Positions 43,624 through 52,366 are shown, counted from the stretch's first letter. The stretch: 64,000 nt of DNA from Chitinophagaceae bacterium (GCA_016719015.1 JADKAZ010000001.1:992001-1056000), one strand, 5' to 3'. Numbers and translations are program-made. The notes: generated by a model not told the origin, from the letters alone.

Positions 43624-44859
43624 TTAGTTGTAATGTTTTCCGGATTCAGACATTGTTGCTGAAACAAATGGTATATGTGTTCCTTTCAGTAAAACATTCC
43701 AGTATATCCAACGGAAAGCCAGTTTACCCATGTGATTCATCCTGCTTTCCTTTAATAATCTTAACGGACCAATACCTGCGAATGGAAAACTGCCCTCCAC
43801 CGGCTCATGTGTATAGTTGAAGTCAATTAGCAGAGCTTTTCCATTACCTGTTTCAATAAAACAATTAGCATGTCCGTCAAATTCCTCTTTCAAAGGCTCA
43901 CCATTAATATAGTGCAGAATATTGTCAGTTAAAATTTCAGCCTCGAAGTGGGCAACTGAACCTGCTTTAGAGGCCGGAATATTACTTGCATCCCCTAAAA
44001 CAAAAATGTTAGCATACTCTTTTGACTGCAGTGTTGCCTTATGTGTTGGCACATAATTAAGATCATCCCCCATACCGGATCTTTCAATCATCTCGTCCCC
44101 TTTATTTGTAGGAACGGTTACCAAAATATCAAACGGAATGACCCTGCCCCCATAATCAACGATTGTTTTATTCTCATTGTTGACATGCTCAATAGCAAAA
44201 TCACTTTCAATATTTATATTTTTTTCCTTCAGTAAGTGTTCAAGAGCTTCCGTAGCTTTTGGTTTTGTAAATGCCCCGCTAAGAGGAGTAACATAAGTTA
44301 TTTCCACTTTATCTCTCATATGTTTGTGCTTAAAGAAAGAATCGGCCAGGAAAGCAAATTCAAGCGGTGCAACAGGGCATTTGATCGGCATCTCTGTAAT
44401 ATGTACCACCAATTTTCCACCCTGCCAGTCTCTCAACTTATTTCTTAATGCCAGTGAGCCCTCAAATGTATAAAAATCAAACACCGACTTTTGCCATTCG
44501 ATCCCTTTCATACCTTCTGTTTCTTCCGGTGCAATTTTAGCCCCTGTGGCAATAATTAATACATCATAATTCAATTCGCTGCCATCTTCCATGTGCACTT
44601 TATTTTCCTTAGGAGCTATTTTATTTATTGACCCTCTAATCAACTCAGCATTTTTTGGAATAAACTCATCGATGGACTTTATAATATCTGATGGAGAATA
44701 AATATCAAACGGGAGGAATAAGTATCCGGGTTGATAATGGTGTTCCTTTCTTTCATCAACGATACTTATTTTCCAGTCATTTTTTTCCAACTGGTGACTC
44801 AGGTGATTTGCCATCATTGTTCCGGCCGTGCCTGCGCCTAATATTACGAGATGTTTCAT
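43624..44859 (-). CDS. Sulfide:quinone reductase-type flavoprotein, copy 1
   Basis: 411 residues, FAD-binding (VILGAGTAGTMMANHL at the N-terminus, IFVLGDASN near 285). The two redox cysteines are C161 in IKCPVAPLEF and C332 in GHANCFIE, matching the catalytic pair of SQR. An amphipathic C-terminal helix (GKLAFRWIYWNVLLKG) would attach it to the membrane. It oxidises sulfide to persulfide with quinone as acceptor. First gene of the minus-strand operon with TusE, DsrE2 and FadL-like genes. SQR type is not classical type II; compare copy 2. Confidence 0.85.
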   Translation of the reverse strand: MKHLVILGAGTAGTMMANHLSHQLEKNDWKISIVDERKEHHYQPGYLFLPFDIYSPSDIIKSIDEFIPKNAELIRGSINKIAPKENKVHMEDGSELNYDVLIIATGAKIAPEETEGMKGIEWQKSVFDFYTFEGSLALRNKLRDWQGGKLVVHITEMPIKCPVAPLEFAFLADSFFKHKHMRDKVEITYVTPLSGAFTKPKATEALEHLLKEKNINIESDFAIEHVNNENKTIVDYGGRVIPFDILVTVPTNKGDEMIERSGMGDDLNYVPTHKATLQSKEYANIFVLGDASNIPASKAGSVAHFEAEILTDNILHYINGEPLKEEFDGHANCFIETGNGKALLIDFNYTHEPVEGSFPFAGIGPLRLLKESRMNHMGKLAFRWIYWNVLLKGTHIPFVSATMSESGKHYN

Positions 44860-44897
44860 ACAATTAATATTTAGTTATTTCAGAATTATTTCTACTG

Positions 44898-44942
44898 TAA
44901 AATTCAATACTATACGTCTTTAGTTCTGCGAGTTGAGTCACA
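44898..44942 (-). promoter_or_regulatory. Crp-type box upstream of SQR copy 1
   Basis: On the plus strand TGCGAGTTGAGTCACA (44927-44942), one mismatch from TGTGA-N6-TCACA. At 29.5 bases the minus-strand -7 position reads GAATTTTA (44905-44898), a weak match. The start codon is 39 bases further. Confidence 0.5.
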
Positions 44943-45008
44943 AAAAAGAATGAATCATATCAACCAAAAGAATGATTCTTCTTCATTTGCCCTCTATTTC
45001 CACAGCTG

Positions 45009-45024
45009 GGTGATAAATGTCACT
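45009..45024. promoter_or_regulatory. Second Crp-type box in the SQR1-osmC intergenic region
   Basis: GGTGATAAATGTCACT, two mismatches. No good -7 element is found at the standard distance on either strand; TAGAATTG (45048-45055) on the plus strand is 31.5 bases away with one mismatch. This whole stretch, 44860-45193, has no gene and is regulatory. Confidence 0.4.
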
Positions 45025-45079
45025 ATTAAATAACCAGTGCTTTACTATAGAATTGTATTGGCTTATTATCAATCCATTG

Positions 45080-45125
45080 GGTGATATTAGTCACCCATTA
45101 TATGCATGGTGTTCGTATAATTTTG
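45080..45125 (+). promoter_or_regulatory. Crp-type box and -7 element upstream of osmC
   Basis: An extended palindrome, TGGGTGATATTAGTCACCCA (45078-45097), holds the box GGTGA-N6-TCACC. TAATTTTG (45118-45125) is a perfect -7 element, 30.5 bases from the centre. Confidence 0.65.
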
Positions 45126-45193
45126 ATCTTGATAATAAGACTGTAAAACAGTCATTTTTGTAACCCGATTTTTACATCTGAAATATTACAATC

Positions 45194-45622
45194 ATGTATA
45201 ACTATGAAGTCAATCTCGCCTGGACTGAGAACAGAAAAGGAATTGTAAGCTCCCCCGTTTTAGAAAACTCAACAGAAGTGGCGACACCGCCAGAGTTTCC
45301 AAAAGGAATGGAAGGTATCTGGTCACCGGAACACCTTTTTGTTGCTGCCATTGAAAGTTGTTTAATGACAACATTCCTGGCGGTGGCTGAAAATTCAAAA
45401 TTAGAATTCGTATCATTCAGCAGTCATGCGACGGGAAAACTCGATAAAGTAGACGGAAAATTTATGATGACTGAAGTATTGCTTCGTCCAACATTGGTTA
45501 TCAAAAACCCTGAACACCAGGAAAAGGCAAAAAGGGTATTGGAGATGAGTGAAAAAGCTTGTTTAATATCTAACTCGGTTAAGTCTACGATTGTTTTTGA
45601 GCCTGTCATTCTTGTTCAATAA
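45194..45622 (+). CDS. OsmC family protein
   Basis: 142 residues. The two cysteines of the OsmC/Ohr fold are C56 (IESCLMTTF) and C123 (EKACLISNS). Ohr and OsmC reduce organic peroxides, and Ohr/OsmC-like proteins also remove persulfides. It lies in the sulfur regulon with its own Crp box, so persulfide removal is an attractive reading. Its leader contains a small GACTG/CAGTC hairpin (45139-45153). Confidence 0.88.
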   Translation: MYNYEVNLAWTENRKGIVSSPVLENSTEVATPPEFPKGMEGIWSPEHLFVAAIESCLMTTFLAVAENSKLEFVSFSSHATGKLDKVDGKFMMTEVLLRPTLVIKNPEHQEKAKRVLEMSEKACLISNSVKSTIVFEPVILVQ

Positions 45623-45711
45623 AAAATCTGCTGTAGTGTACGATTTGTCGCCTTTAATAATATTAACTGTTATATTTTTCAGATACATAAAATCCGGAAT
45701 AACCCATTACC

Positions 45712-47040
45712 ATGCTAAAATTAATAAAACTTGCCAGCGCCTCACTCCTTCTTATTCTATTCACAAGTATTGTATTTGCACAAAATAATTATCCGTTTAC
45801 AATAACTCTTGAACCAGTAATACCCGAAGGTTTTAAAGGACTACAATCTTATTCGTGGGCAAAGTATGGTGATAAGGTATTACTTGCAGGTGGCAGAACA
45901 GATGGATTGCACCGCCGTCAGCCTTTTGCGGCTTTTACCAAACAGTATAATAATACCGAACTTATTGTGGTGGATCTGAAACAGGAAAAAGTATGGAAGA
46001 AAAGTATCAGTTCTCTACCATCCATGCTGGCTGAACAGTTACAGAGTACAAACATGGAATTCTTTCAACAAAACAATCAGTTGATTTTGATCGGGGGCTA
46101 TGGGTACAGCGAAACAAAAAAAACACATATCACACACCCATCTCTTATCAGCATCCAGGTAAAAGAATTAATCGATGCTATAATAAATAATTCGGCCATT
46201 GAACCTTTTATTCATCAATTAAAAGATGAACGGATGGCTGTAACAGGCGGAAGGTTGAACAAACTCAATAATATGTTTTACCTCGTAGGTGGCCAGCGTT
46301 TTGATGGTCGCTACAATCCACATGGCCCTGATCATGGTCCTGGGTTTTCGCAACAATACACTAACCAGATCAGGAAATTCAATCTTATAGAAAACAACGG
46401 GCAGCTTAGCATTGAAAACTATTCGTCTGTTACCGATTCATTGCTACTTCACAGAAGGGATTATAATTTGCTGATGCAACTGGATAATGATGGCAAAGAA
46501 ATGCTTTCCATTTATTCCGGTGTTTTTCAATATAGTAAAGATGTTCCCTTTACCACTCTGATTGATATTGACGAAAATGGCTATCGGGAAGTACCTGGTT
46601 TCAACCAGCAATTCAGTCATTATCACACAGCTACCTTTGCTGCCTATAACAATAAGACTAAAACAATGTACTCCATTTTTTTTGGTGGTATCGCACAAAA
46701 CTATAAAGACAGTAGTGGCAACACGGTCAAAGACAATGATATTCCTTTTGTAAAAACAATAAGTGTAGTTGAGCGAAGCGATAATAAGGTCAAGGAATAT
46801 GTTTTACCCGAAAAGTTGTCCGGCTATTTCGGTGCAGCAGCAGAATTCATTTCCGTCAATGAAAAGCTATTCGCTGAAAACGGAATTATGAATATAGATA
46901 AGCTAAATAAAAAGCCCACTATGGTTGGCTATATAATTGGTGGTATTGATAGCAGGACGCCTAATGCCTTCTGGAGTAATGAAGCAGAGCCTAGCCGGGC
47001 ATCCCCGGTGATCTGGAAAGTGTATTTTAGTTCCAAATAA
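45712..47040 (+). CDS. Secreted Kelch-like beta-propeller protein
   Basis: 442 residues. Signal peptide of about 23 residues (ends VFAQ). Repeated glycine-rich strand ends, LLAGGR, LIGGYG, LVGGQRFDG, FFGGI and IIGGID, spaced through the protein, are typical of Kelch-type propellers. A His-rich stretch, NPHGPDHGPGFSQQ, lies near residue 205. I do not recognise a family name. The MFS gene follows after two bases, so they are one operon downstream of osmC. Function unknown; possibly a periplasmic or surface partner of the transporter. Confidence 0.6.
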   Translation: MLKLIKLASASLLLILFTSIVFAQNNYPFTITLEPVIPEGFKGLQSYSWAKYGDKVLLAGGRTDGLHRRQPFAAFTKQYNNTELIVVDLKQEKVWKKSISSLPSMLAEQLQSTNMEFFQQNNQLILIGGYGYSETKKTHITHPSLISIQVKELIDAIINNSAIEPFIHQLKDERMAVTGGRLNKLNNMFYLVGGQRFDGRYNPHGPDHGPGFSQQYTNQIRKFNLIENNGQLSIENYSSVTDSLLLHRRDYNLLMQLDNDGKEMLSIYSGVFQYSKDVPFTTLIDIDENGYREVPGFNQQFSHYHTATFAAYNNKTKTMYSIFFGGIAQNYKDSSGNTVKDNDIPFVKTISVVERSDNKVKEYVLPEKLSGYFGAAAEFISVNEKLFAENGIMNIDKLNKKPTMVGYIIGGIDSRTPNAFWSNEAEPSRASPVIWKVYFSSK

Positions 47041-47042
47041 AG

Positions 47043-48305
47043 ATGAAAAAAAATGAACCTGCCATACAACCAGGTCTGAAAGAAAACAAGCAACAGTTTG
47101 GTTTGCTTGTATTGGTGAATGCTTTTGTTGGCGCCATGATTGGTTTGGAAAGGGCCGTACTACCCGGTTTAGGAAAAAATGTTTTTGGCCTAGATGCTAA
47201 TGCGGCGATACTCAGTTTTATTATCGCCTTCGGTATTACAAAAGCCATCAGCAATTACAGTGTAGCAAAACTCAGCAAACGATTTAACCGGAAGCAGATA
47301 TTAATGGCGGGTTGGTGGGCCGCATTGCCCGTTCCTTTTTTATTGATGTATGCAGATTCATGGTCATGGGTGATTGCAGCTAATATTTTATTAGGGATTA
47401 ACCAGGGATTGGCCTGGTCATCTACGGTTATCATGAAAGTAGATATAGTGGGACAAAAGAATCGGGGGTTAGCTATGGGCATTAATGAATTTGCAGGTTA
47501 CTTATCGGTTGGTTTAGCTTCCTACCTTGCCAGTTCTCTGGCATCCAACTACGGATATGCGTATTTCCCATTCATTCCCGGATTGTTTTTTGCAGCTGCT
47601 GGTGTACTGGTATCAGCCTTTTTGATAAAAGACACCACTCATTTTGTTCATGCTGAAAGTGCTGTAAGTAAAATTGCTCTTCTGAAAAATGTTTGGAAGG
47701 ATACAACATGGAGACACAAAAACATCAGCAGTGTTACATTGAATGGTTTGGTAAATAACATGAACGATGCTGTAGTGTGGGGGCTTTTACCTGTTTTACT
47801 ATTACAAAAAGATTTTTCCATACAAGAGATTGGTATCATCGCAGGGATCTATCCGGCCGTATGGGGAGTAATGCAATTATTTACCGGTAAAATGGGAGAT
47901 GTTTATTGCAAAAAACAAATCATCACAATGGGAATGCTGACACAAGCCGTAGCCATTGTATTGCTTGCTGTATCATCACAATTTATTCTACTGGTTGCCG
48001 CAGCTGTGTTATTAGGATTAGGAACTGCATTAGTATATCCAAACTTTCTTACAGTGGTGGCCGAAAGCACTCACCCTTCACAACGGGCAGAAACTTTAAG
48101 CATCTTTCGATTCTGGCGGGATAGTGGTTATGTAATTGGCGCCCTGCTTGCTGGTATACTGGCTGATATAATAGGCATGAGTGCTGCTATCCTTGTTATA
48201 GCCGGAATTACAGCTACAGCAGGCCTGGTGGCTCACTTTAGAATGTGTTGCACTTTAAAGAAGTTCTACCCCTCTGATGAATGTTTCCAGCCGGCATTAT
48301 ATTAA
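47043..48305 (+). CDS. MFS transporter
   Basis: 420 residues with about 12 membrane segments. The loop between segments 2 and 3 reads KLSKRFNRKQ, a weak version of the MFS GxxxDRxGRR motif, and GKMGDVYCKKQ is the matching loop in the second half. A CC pair is near the C-terminus (FRMCCTLKKF). The substrate is unknown; the operon with a Kelch-like protein and position between osmC and thioredoxin suggest a sulfur-related anion or metabolite. Followed by a bidirectional terminator. Confidence 0.82.
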   Translation: MKKNEPAIQPGLKENKQQFGLLVLVNAFVGAMIGLERAVLPGLGKNVFGLDANAAILSFIIAFGITKAISNYSVAKLSKRFNRKQILMAGWWAALPVPFLLMYADSWSWVIAANILLGINQGLAWSSTVIMKVDIVGQKNRGLAMGINEFAGYLSVGLASYLASSLASNYGYAYFPFIPGLFFAAAGVLVSAFLIKDTTHFVHAESAVSKIALLKNVWKDTTWRHKNISSVTLNGLVNNMNDAVVWGLLPVLLLQKDFSIQEIGIIAGIYPAVWGVMQLFTGKMGDVYCKKQIITMGMLTQAVAIVLLAVSSQFILLVAAAVLLGLGTALVYPNFLTVVAESTHPSQRAETLSIFRFWRDSGYVIGALLAGILADIIGMSAAILVIAGITATAGLVAHFRMCCTLKKFYPSDECFQPALY

Positions 48306-48329
48306 AAAGCCCCTTCTTAAAGGGGCTTT
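48306..48329. terminator. Bidirectional rho-independent terminator
   Basis: AAAGCCCCTT (48306-48315) with AAGGGGCTTT (48320-48329). On the minus strand it is followed by TTTTTAAT, so it serves the thioredoxin gene best and the MFS gene on the other side. Confidence 0.8.
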
Positions 48330-48349
48330 CATATGCTACATCAAAAATT

Positions 48350-48724
48350 TTATTCTTCTGTTTTTACTGCCGTTAATAATTTTTCCTCTATAACTTTTTT
48401 AAGCACATGCTTTGGAAGGGCACCTGGCTGCATCATTGGTTCACCATCTGCCCCTATAAACAGCATCGTCGGAATACTTTGAATTCCAAATACAGAAGAT
48501 AATTCCTGCTCCACATCTGTATTTACTTTATAAATAACTATCCTGCCATCATATTCTTTTGAAAGTTCTTCCAGGATCGGGGCTACCATTTTACAGGGGC
48601 CGCACCAGTCGGCATAAAAATCAATGATAGCGGGTAACTGGCCCAGGTATTTCCAATCTTGTTCTGTTTCGTAGTTAAACACTTTATCTTTAAAATCTTG
48701 CGTTGTCATTTGTACTGTCGCCAT
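48350..48724 (-). CDS. Thioredoxin
   Basis: 124 residues, active site WCGPCK in DFYADWCGPCKMVAPILEEL. C-terminal to it IPTMLFIG carries the cis-proline. I choose the ATG at 48724: the predicted transcript start from the perfect -7 element (48747-48740) is at about 48735, inside the longer frame that begins at 48742. The Crp box upstream puts this thioredoxin in the sulfur regulon. It probably reduces persulfide-modified proteins or supplies electrons to sulfurtransferases. Confidence 0.92.
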   Translation of the reverse strand: MATVQMTTQDFKDKVFNYETEQDWKYLGQLPAIIDFYADWCGPCKMVAPILEELSKEYDGRIVIYKVNTDVEQELSSVFGIQSIPTMLFIGADGEPMMQPGALPKHVLKKVIEEKLLTAVKTEE

Positions 48725-48739
48725 AATAAATAATTTGTA

Positions 48740-48784
48740 CAAAAATAGACGATACTTGAAAACTGCTTCGTGATGTAAATCACA
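48740..48784 (-). promoter_or_regulatory. Crp-type box and perfect -7 element of thioredoxin
   Basis: CGTGATGTAAATCACA (48769-48784), one mismatch, overlaps the 3' end of the PLP enzyme gene. Minus-strand TATTTTTG (48747-48740) is an exact TAnnTTTG at 29.5 bases from the centre. Confidence 0.72.
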
Positions 48785-50057
48785 TTACCATTTCTATCAC
48801 CGGCATCTTAACTTTTTCTAAAGCCTGTTCTATATCCCAGATAATGTCTTTATAATTCTCAATACCTATACTTAGGCGTACCAGTTTATCAGTAATATGT
48901 AATTCCTGTTTTTCTTCATATGGCACGTCGGAATGGGTCATACTGGCCGGATGCTCAGCAAGACTTTCAGTTCCACCCAGACTCACTGCCAGTTTTATAT
49001 GTTTCAGGTTGTTCAGAAAAGTAAAGGCTTCTTTTTCGCCACCTATAATATCAAAACTCAGCATAGCACCATTACTTAAGTATTGCTTTGTAAATATCGA
49101 CACCTGCTCAGGGTTATTCTTTGCGGTATAGCCGAGATAATAAACTTTCTCCACTTTAGGATGATGAGATAAATAGTCAGCTACTTTTTCTGCATTTATT
49201 GCAGCAGCTTCCATACGAATCTTCAATGTCTCTAAACTACGCATCAGCAACCAGCTGGTATGCGGGTCTATCATTGTTCCGAAGAATGTACGGGACTTCT
49301 TGATCTTGCCAATAATCTCCTTGCTCCCAACTGCTGCACCGGCTATCACATCACTATGCCCACCGATATATTTAGTAGCAGAATATAAAACAATGTCTGC
49401 CCCGTGCTTTAGCGGATGCTGCCACAATGGACCCATGTATGTATTATCAACCGTTACCAATACCTTTCTATCAGGAGTAGAAAATTTTTTGGCAATGGCG
49501 CTGCACATTTCAATATCAATAAGATCATTGGTGGGGTTGGCTGGTGTTTCTACATAGATCATCTTTAATTTCTTTGCATGTCCACTTTCCACCAGTATTT
49601 GCTCTACCTCATTTAAATCCTGCCCGGCCCTGAAGCCAATCACCTCCACACCAAAATGCGTAAGGATGTGATGAACAAATTTATGTGTGCCCCCATACAA
49701 AGGGTTACTATATAACAAAACATCACCGGGACTAAGATAGGTAACAAGGCTGGTAGCAATGGCACTCATCCCACTGGAAAAAGCGGCCGCAGCTTCTCCT
49801 TCGTCCCACAACTTCAATCGTTCTTCAAGGATTTCCATATCAGGATTGTTGATACGGCTGTAGATCAATCCCATCACTTCTCCTTCATGACCTGGTTTAC
49901 CATGCGCCATTTCAAAAAATGCTTTTCCTTCTTCGGCACTTTTAAAAACAAATGTGGAAGTCTGAAAGATGGGGCATTTTACGGCACCTTCACTCAGTTC
50001 GGGTTTATAACCATACCCTAACATTTGGGTTTCAGGGGAAAAATTTGACTGGGCCAT
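48780..50057 (-). CDS. Cys/Met-metabolism PLP enzyme, methionine gamma-lyase / cystathionine lyase type
   Basis: 425 residues. The PLP lysine is in YSATKYIGGHSDV, cofactor contacts in SSGMSAIATS and VDNTYMGPLW. YSRINNP is the usual binding tyrosine/arginine block. GYGYKPELSEGAVKCPIFQTSTF is the family N-terminus. The family includes methionine gamma-lyase, cystathionine gamma-lyase and gamma-synthase; which one cannot be decided. An adjacent divergent Lrp gene suggests amino-acid degradation. Release of methanethiol or sulfide would fit the sulfide-consuming neighbours. Start at 50057 (MAQSNFSPETQ); the frame extends to 50135. Confidence 0.83.
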   Translation of the reverse strand: MAQSNFSPETQMLGYGYKPELSEGAVKCPIFQTSTFVFKSAEEGKAFFEMAHGKPGHEGEVMGLIYSRINNPDMEILEERLKLWDEGEAAAAFSSGMSAIATSLVTYLSPGDVLLYSNPLYGGTHKFVHHILTHFGVEVIGFRAGQDLNEVEQILVESGHAKKLKMIYVETPANPTNDLIDIEMCSAIAKKFSTPDRKVLVTVDNTYMGPLWQHPLKHGADIVLYSATKYIGGHSDVIAGAAVGSKEIIGKIKKSRTFFGTMIDPHTSWLLMRSLETLKIRMEAAAINAEKVADYLSHHPKVEKVYYLGYTAKNNPEQVSIFTKQYLSNGAMLSFDIIGGEKEAFTFLNNLKHIKLAVSLGGTESLAEHPASMTHSDVPYEEKQELHITDKLVRLSIGIENYKDIIWDIEQALEKVKMPVIEMVM

Positions 50058-50207
50058 ATACTTGAATTTAAAGCTAAGTTGATAAGAAATACTCTCCCGC
50101 ACAATGACTTTAGTTACATTGGAAAACAAATCCATTTTTCTGGCATATTAGCTAATAAAAAGATGTTTTATCCATTTATTAAGATAATTTTAGATAAATA
50201 ATCTTTT

Positions 50208-50678
50208 ATGATATTGGATAAAACGGATGTTCAAATCCTGCAGCTACTGCAATCAGATGCTTTATTAACCAATAAAGAACTGGCGGATAAACTGGGAAAA
50301 ACTATTACTCCCATTTATGAAAGAATACGCCGCCTGGAGAATGAAGGCTATATCTTAAGATACTGCGCCATCGTTGATAAAAACAAAATTGGCAGAAGCC
50401 TGGTAGCCTTTACAAATGTGCAATTAAAACAACATGCTCAAAGCATATTACTCGGTTTTGAAAAAACCATTGTAAAATTTGAAGAGGTGATGGAATGTTA
50501 TCACATGACTGGGGTGTATGATTACTTATTGAAGATTGTTGTAGCTAACATGGCTGCTTACCAGGATTTTATTGTAAACAAACTGGCAAAGCTTACTGAT
50601 ATTGGCACTGTGCAGAGCAGTTTTGTAATGACGGAAGTAAAACATGAAACAGCTTATAAAATAAAACCGGCCCGTTAA
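50208..50678 (+). CDS. Lrp/AsnC family transcriptional regulator
   Basis: 156 residues. An N-terminal helix-turn-helix (TNKELADKLGKTITPIYERI) and a C-terminal RAM domain with the GVYDYLLKIV block. Divergent from the PLP enzyme gene; an inverted repeat GTTTTATCC (50165-50173) / GGATAAAAC (50216-50224) spans its own start and could be an autoregulatory site. It most likely controls the PLP enzyme in response to an amino acid. Confidence 0.9.
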   Translation: MILDKTDVQILQLLQSDALLTNKELADKLGKTITPIYERIRRLENEGYILRYCAIVDKNKIGRSLVAFTNVQLKQHAQSILLGFEKTIVKFEEVMECYHMTGVYDYLLKIVVANMAAYQDFIVNKLAKLTDIGTVQSSFVMTEVKHETAYKIKPAR

Positions 50679-50688
50679 GGCCGGTTTT
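50663..50688 (+). terminator. Terminator overlapping the lrp stop codon
   Basis: AAAACCGGCC (50663-50672) pairs with GGCCGGTTTT (50679-50688); the loop contains the TAA stop codon at 50676-50678. The A- and T-flanked stem could act on both strands, since the convergent CstB-like gene ends at 50711. Confidence 0.8.
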
Positions 50689-50710
50689 GCCAACAAACAA
50701 TTCACCACTT

Positions 50711-52135
50711 TTACAACATCGTAGTTGGTTCTACATAGTGTGTCTTTTTAAGTCCTGTCTGACTCAGTCCTTTGTAACCTCCACGGATATTCACCACTTT
50801 ATCATATCCTCTTGACTTCAAAATAGAAGCCATAATAACAGAACGATAACCTCCGGCACAATGGATATAGTATTTCTTATTCCTGTCAAGTTGCGACATA
50901 TTATTATTGATGAAATCAAGCGGAAAGTTCTCCGCACCTACCAGGTGTTCGGAATCAAATTCACTCTTCCTCCTTGCATCCAGCAGGTTGATATGCTGGC
51001 TATCCATTTCATACAGCGTGGCAAAATCCTCCGGACTAATTTCTTTTAATGAGTCTGTTTCAAAGCCAGCCTCTTTCCACGCAGCAATTCCGCCGTTCAG
51101 GTAACCCACCGCATTATCATAACCTACTCTTGACAGACGAACTACCACTTCTTCTTCTCTTCCTTGTTCAGCAAGAAAAAGTATTGGCTTTTCCAGGTCT
51201 GTAACCAATGTACCAACCCACGGAGCAAAGTTGTCATCGATTCCTATATAAATGGAACCAGGAATATGTTCAGCCGCAAAAGTTTCTTTACTGCGGGTAT
51301 CCAGCACCAATGCTTCCATACTTTCCCATACTGTCTGAAATTCTTTTGGCGACAGCGGATGTTTTCCTTTAGCAATAATATCATCAATGCTCTCTATACC
51401 GCCTTTCAGATTCATTAATACATTCAAAGGGAAGTATTGAGGAGGTTCAACCAAACCATCCGTTACAGCTTTTATAAATTCTTCTTTTGTCATATCAGCC
51501 CTCAATGCATAGTTGACCTGCTTCTGGTGACCGAGTGTATCTGTCGTTTCCTTACTCATATTTTTTCCGCAAGCACTGCCGGCACCGTGTCCGGGATAAA
51601 CAATCAGCTCATCTGGTAATGGCATGATCTTACTCCGGAGTGAATCATATAAATAGCCTCCAAGGATTTGTGGTGTAACATCTGCTTTTACTTTTTGAAC
51701 CAGGTCTGGCCTGCCTACATCACCAATGAATAACGTATCACCAGTGAAGATGGAATTTTCTTTTCCCTTTTCATCTATCAGCAGATAGGTGGTAGATTCC
51801 ATTGTATGCCCCGGGGTGTGCAGTACTTTTATTTTTACATTCCCCAATTGAAGTTCTTCACCATCCTTCGCCACATGAGCTTCGTATCCGGGTGACGCTG
51901 TTGGCCCGAAAACGATTGTCGCTCCTGTCTTCTTCGATAAATCAATGTGTCCGCTGACAAAGTCAGCATGGAAGTGAGTTTCCAGGATGTATTTGATTTT
52001 TGCACCATTACGTTCTGCTTTATCCATATAGGGTTTTGTTTCTCTTAATGGATCAATGATAGCGGCTTCACCATTGCTTTCAATATAATAAGCAGCTTCG
52101 GCAAGACAGCCGGTATAGATTTGTTCAACTTTCAT
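50711..52135 (-). CDS. CstB-like persulfide dioxygenase-rhodanese fusion, copy 2
   Basis: 474 residues, same domain order as copy 1: dioxygenase (THFHADFVSGH, HTPGHTMES, GDTLFIGDVGRPDL), pseudo-rhodanese with no cysteine in its loop (LAEQGREEE), and C-terminal rhodanese with CAGGYRS. The two copies are clearly paralogous and similar throughout, beginning with the same MKVEQIYTGCLA. Divergent from SQR copy 2, with its own Crp box about 165-180 bases upstream. Two copies may act with different SQRs or thiol carriers. Confidence 0.88.
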   Translation of the reverse strand: MKVEQIYTGCLAEAAYYIESNGEAAIIDPLRETKPYMDKAERNGAKIKYILETHFHADFVSGHIDLSKKTGATIVFGPTASPGYEAHVAKDGEELQLGNVKIKVLHTPGHTMESTTYLLIDEKGKENSIFTGDTLFIGDVGRPDLVQKVKADVTPQILGGYLYDSLRSKIMPLPDELIVYPGHGAGSACGKNMSKETTDTLGHQKQVNYALRADMTKEEFIKAVTDGLVEPPQYFPLNVLMNLKGGIESIDDIIAKGKHPLSPKEFQTVWESMEALVLDTRSKETFAAEHIPGSIYIGIDDNFAPWVGTLVTDLEKPILFLAEQGREEEVVVRLSRVGYDNAVGYLNGGIAAWKEAGFETDSLKEISPEDFATLYEMDSQHINLLDARRKSEFDSEHLVGAENFPLDFINNNMSQLDRNKKYYIHCAGGYRSVIMASILKSRGYDKVVNIRGGYKGLSQTGLKKTHYVEPTTML

Positions 52136-52270
52136 GATTTATGTTTTAAGATGAATAGCTTATTTGACAAGAGTATTGATAATTATGACAGTATAATTTA
52201 CTTTAGAGACAAGGGCTTTTACAGATCTAATTCTTAGAATTTAATTTGATTAAAAAAAATTATGCCCTTA

Positions 52271-52315
52271 CAAAATTCAAGGCGAAGTAGACCGTTGAAA
52301 ATGACAAAAGTCACC
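52271..52315 (-). promoter_or_regulatory. Crp-type box and -7 element of cstB-like copy 2
   Basis: AATGACAAAAGTCACC on the plus strand (52300-52315). The minus-strand -7 candidate is GAATTTTG (52278-52271), one mismatch, at 29.5 bases. Leader to the start codon at 52135 would be about 130 bases. Confidence 0.55.
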
Positions 52316-52366
52316 AAACTCATTGAGAAATATCAGGTCAACCAGCCAGCTGTCAAAAACGATACT

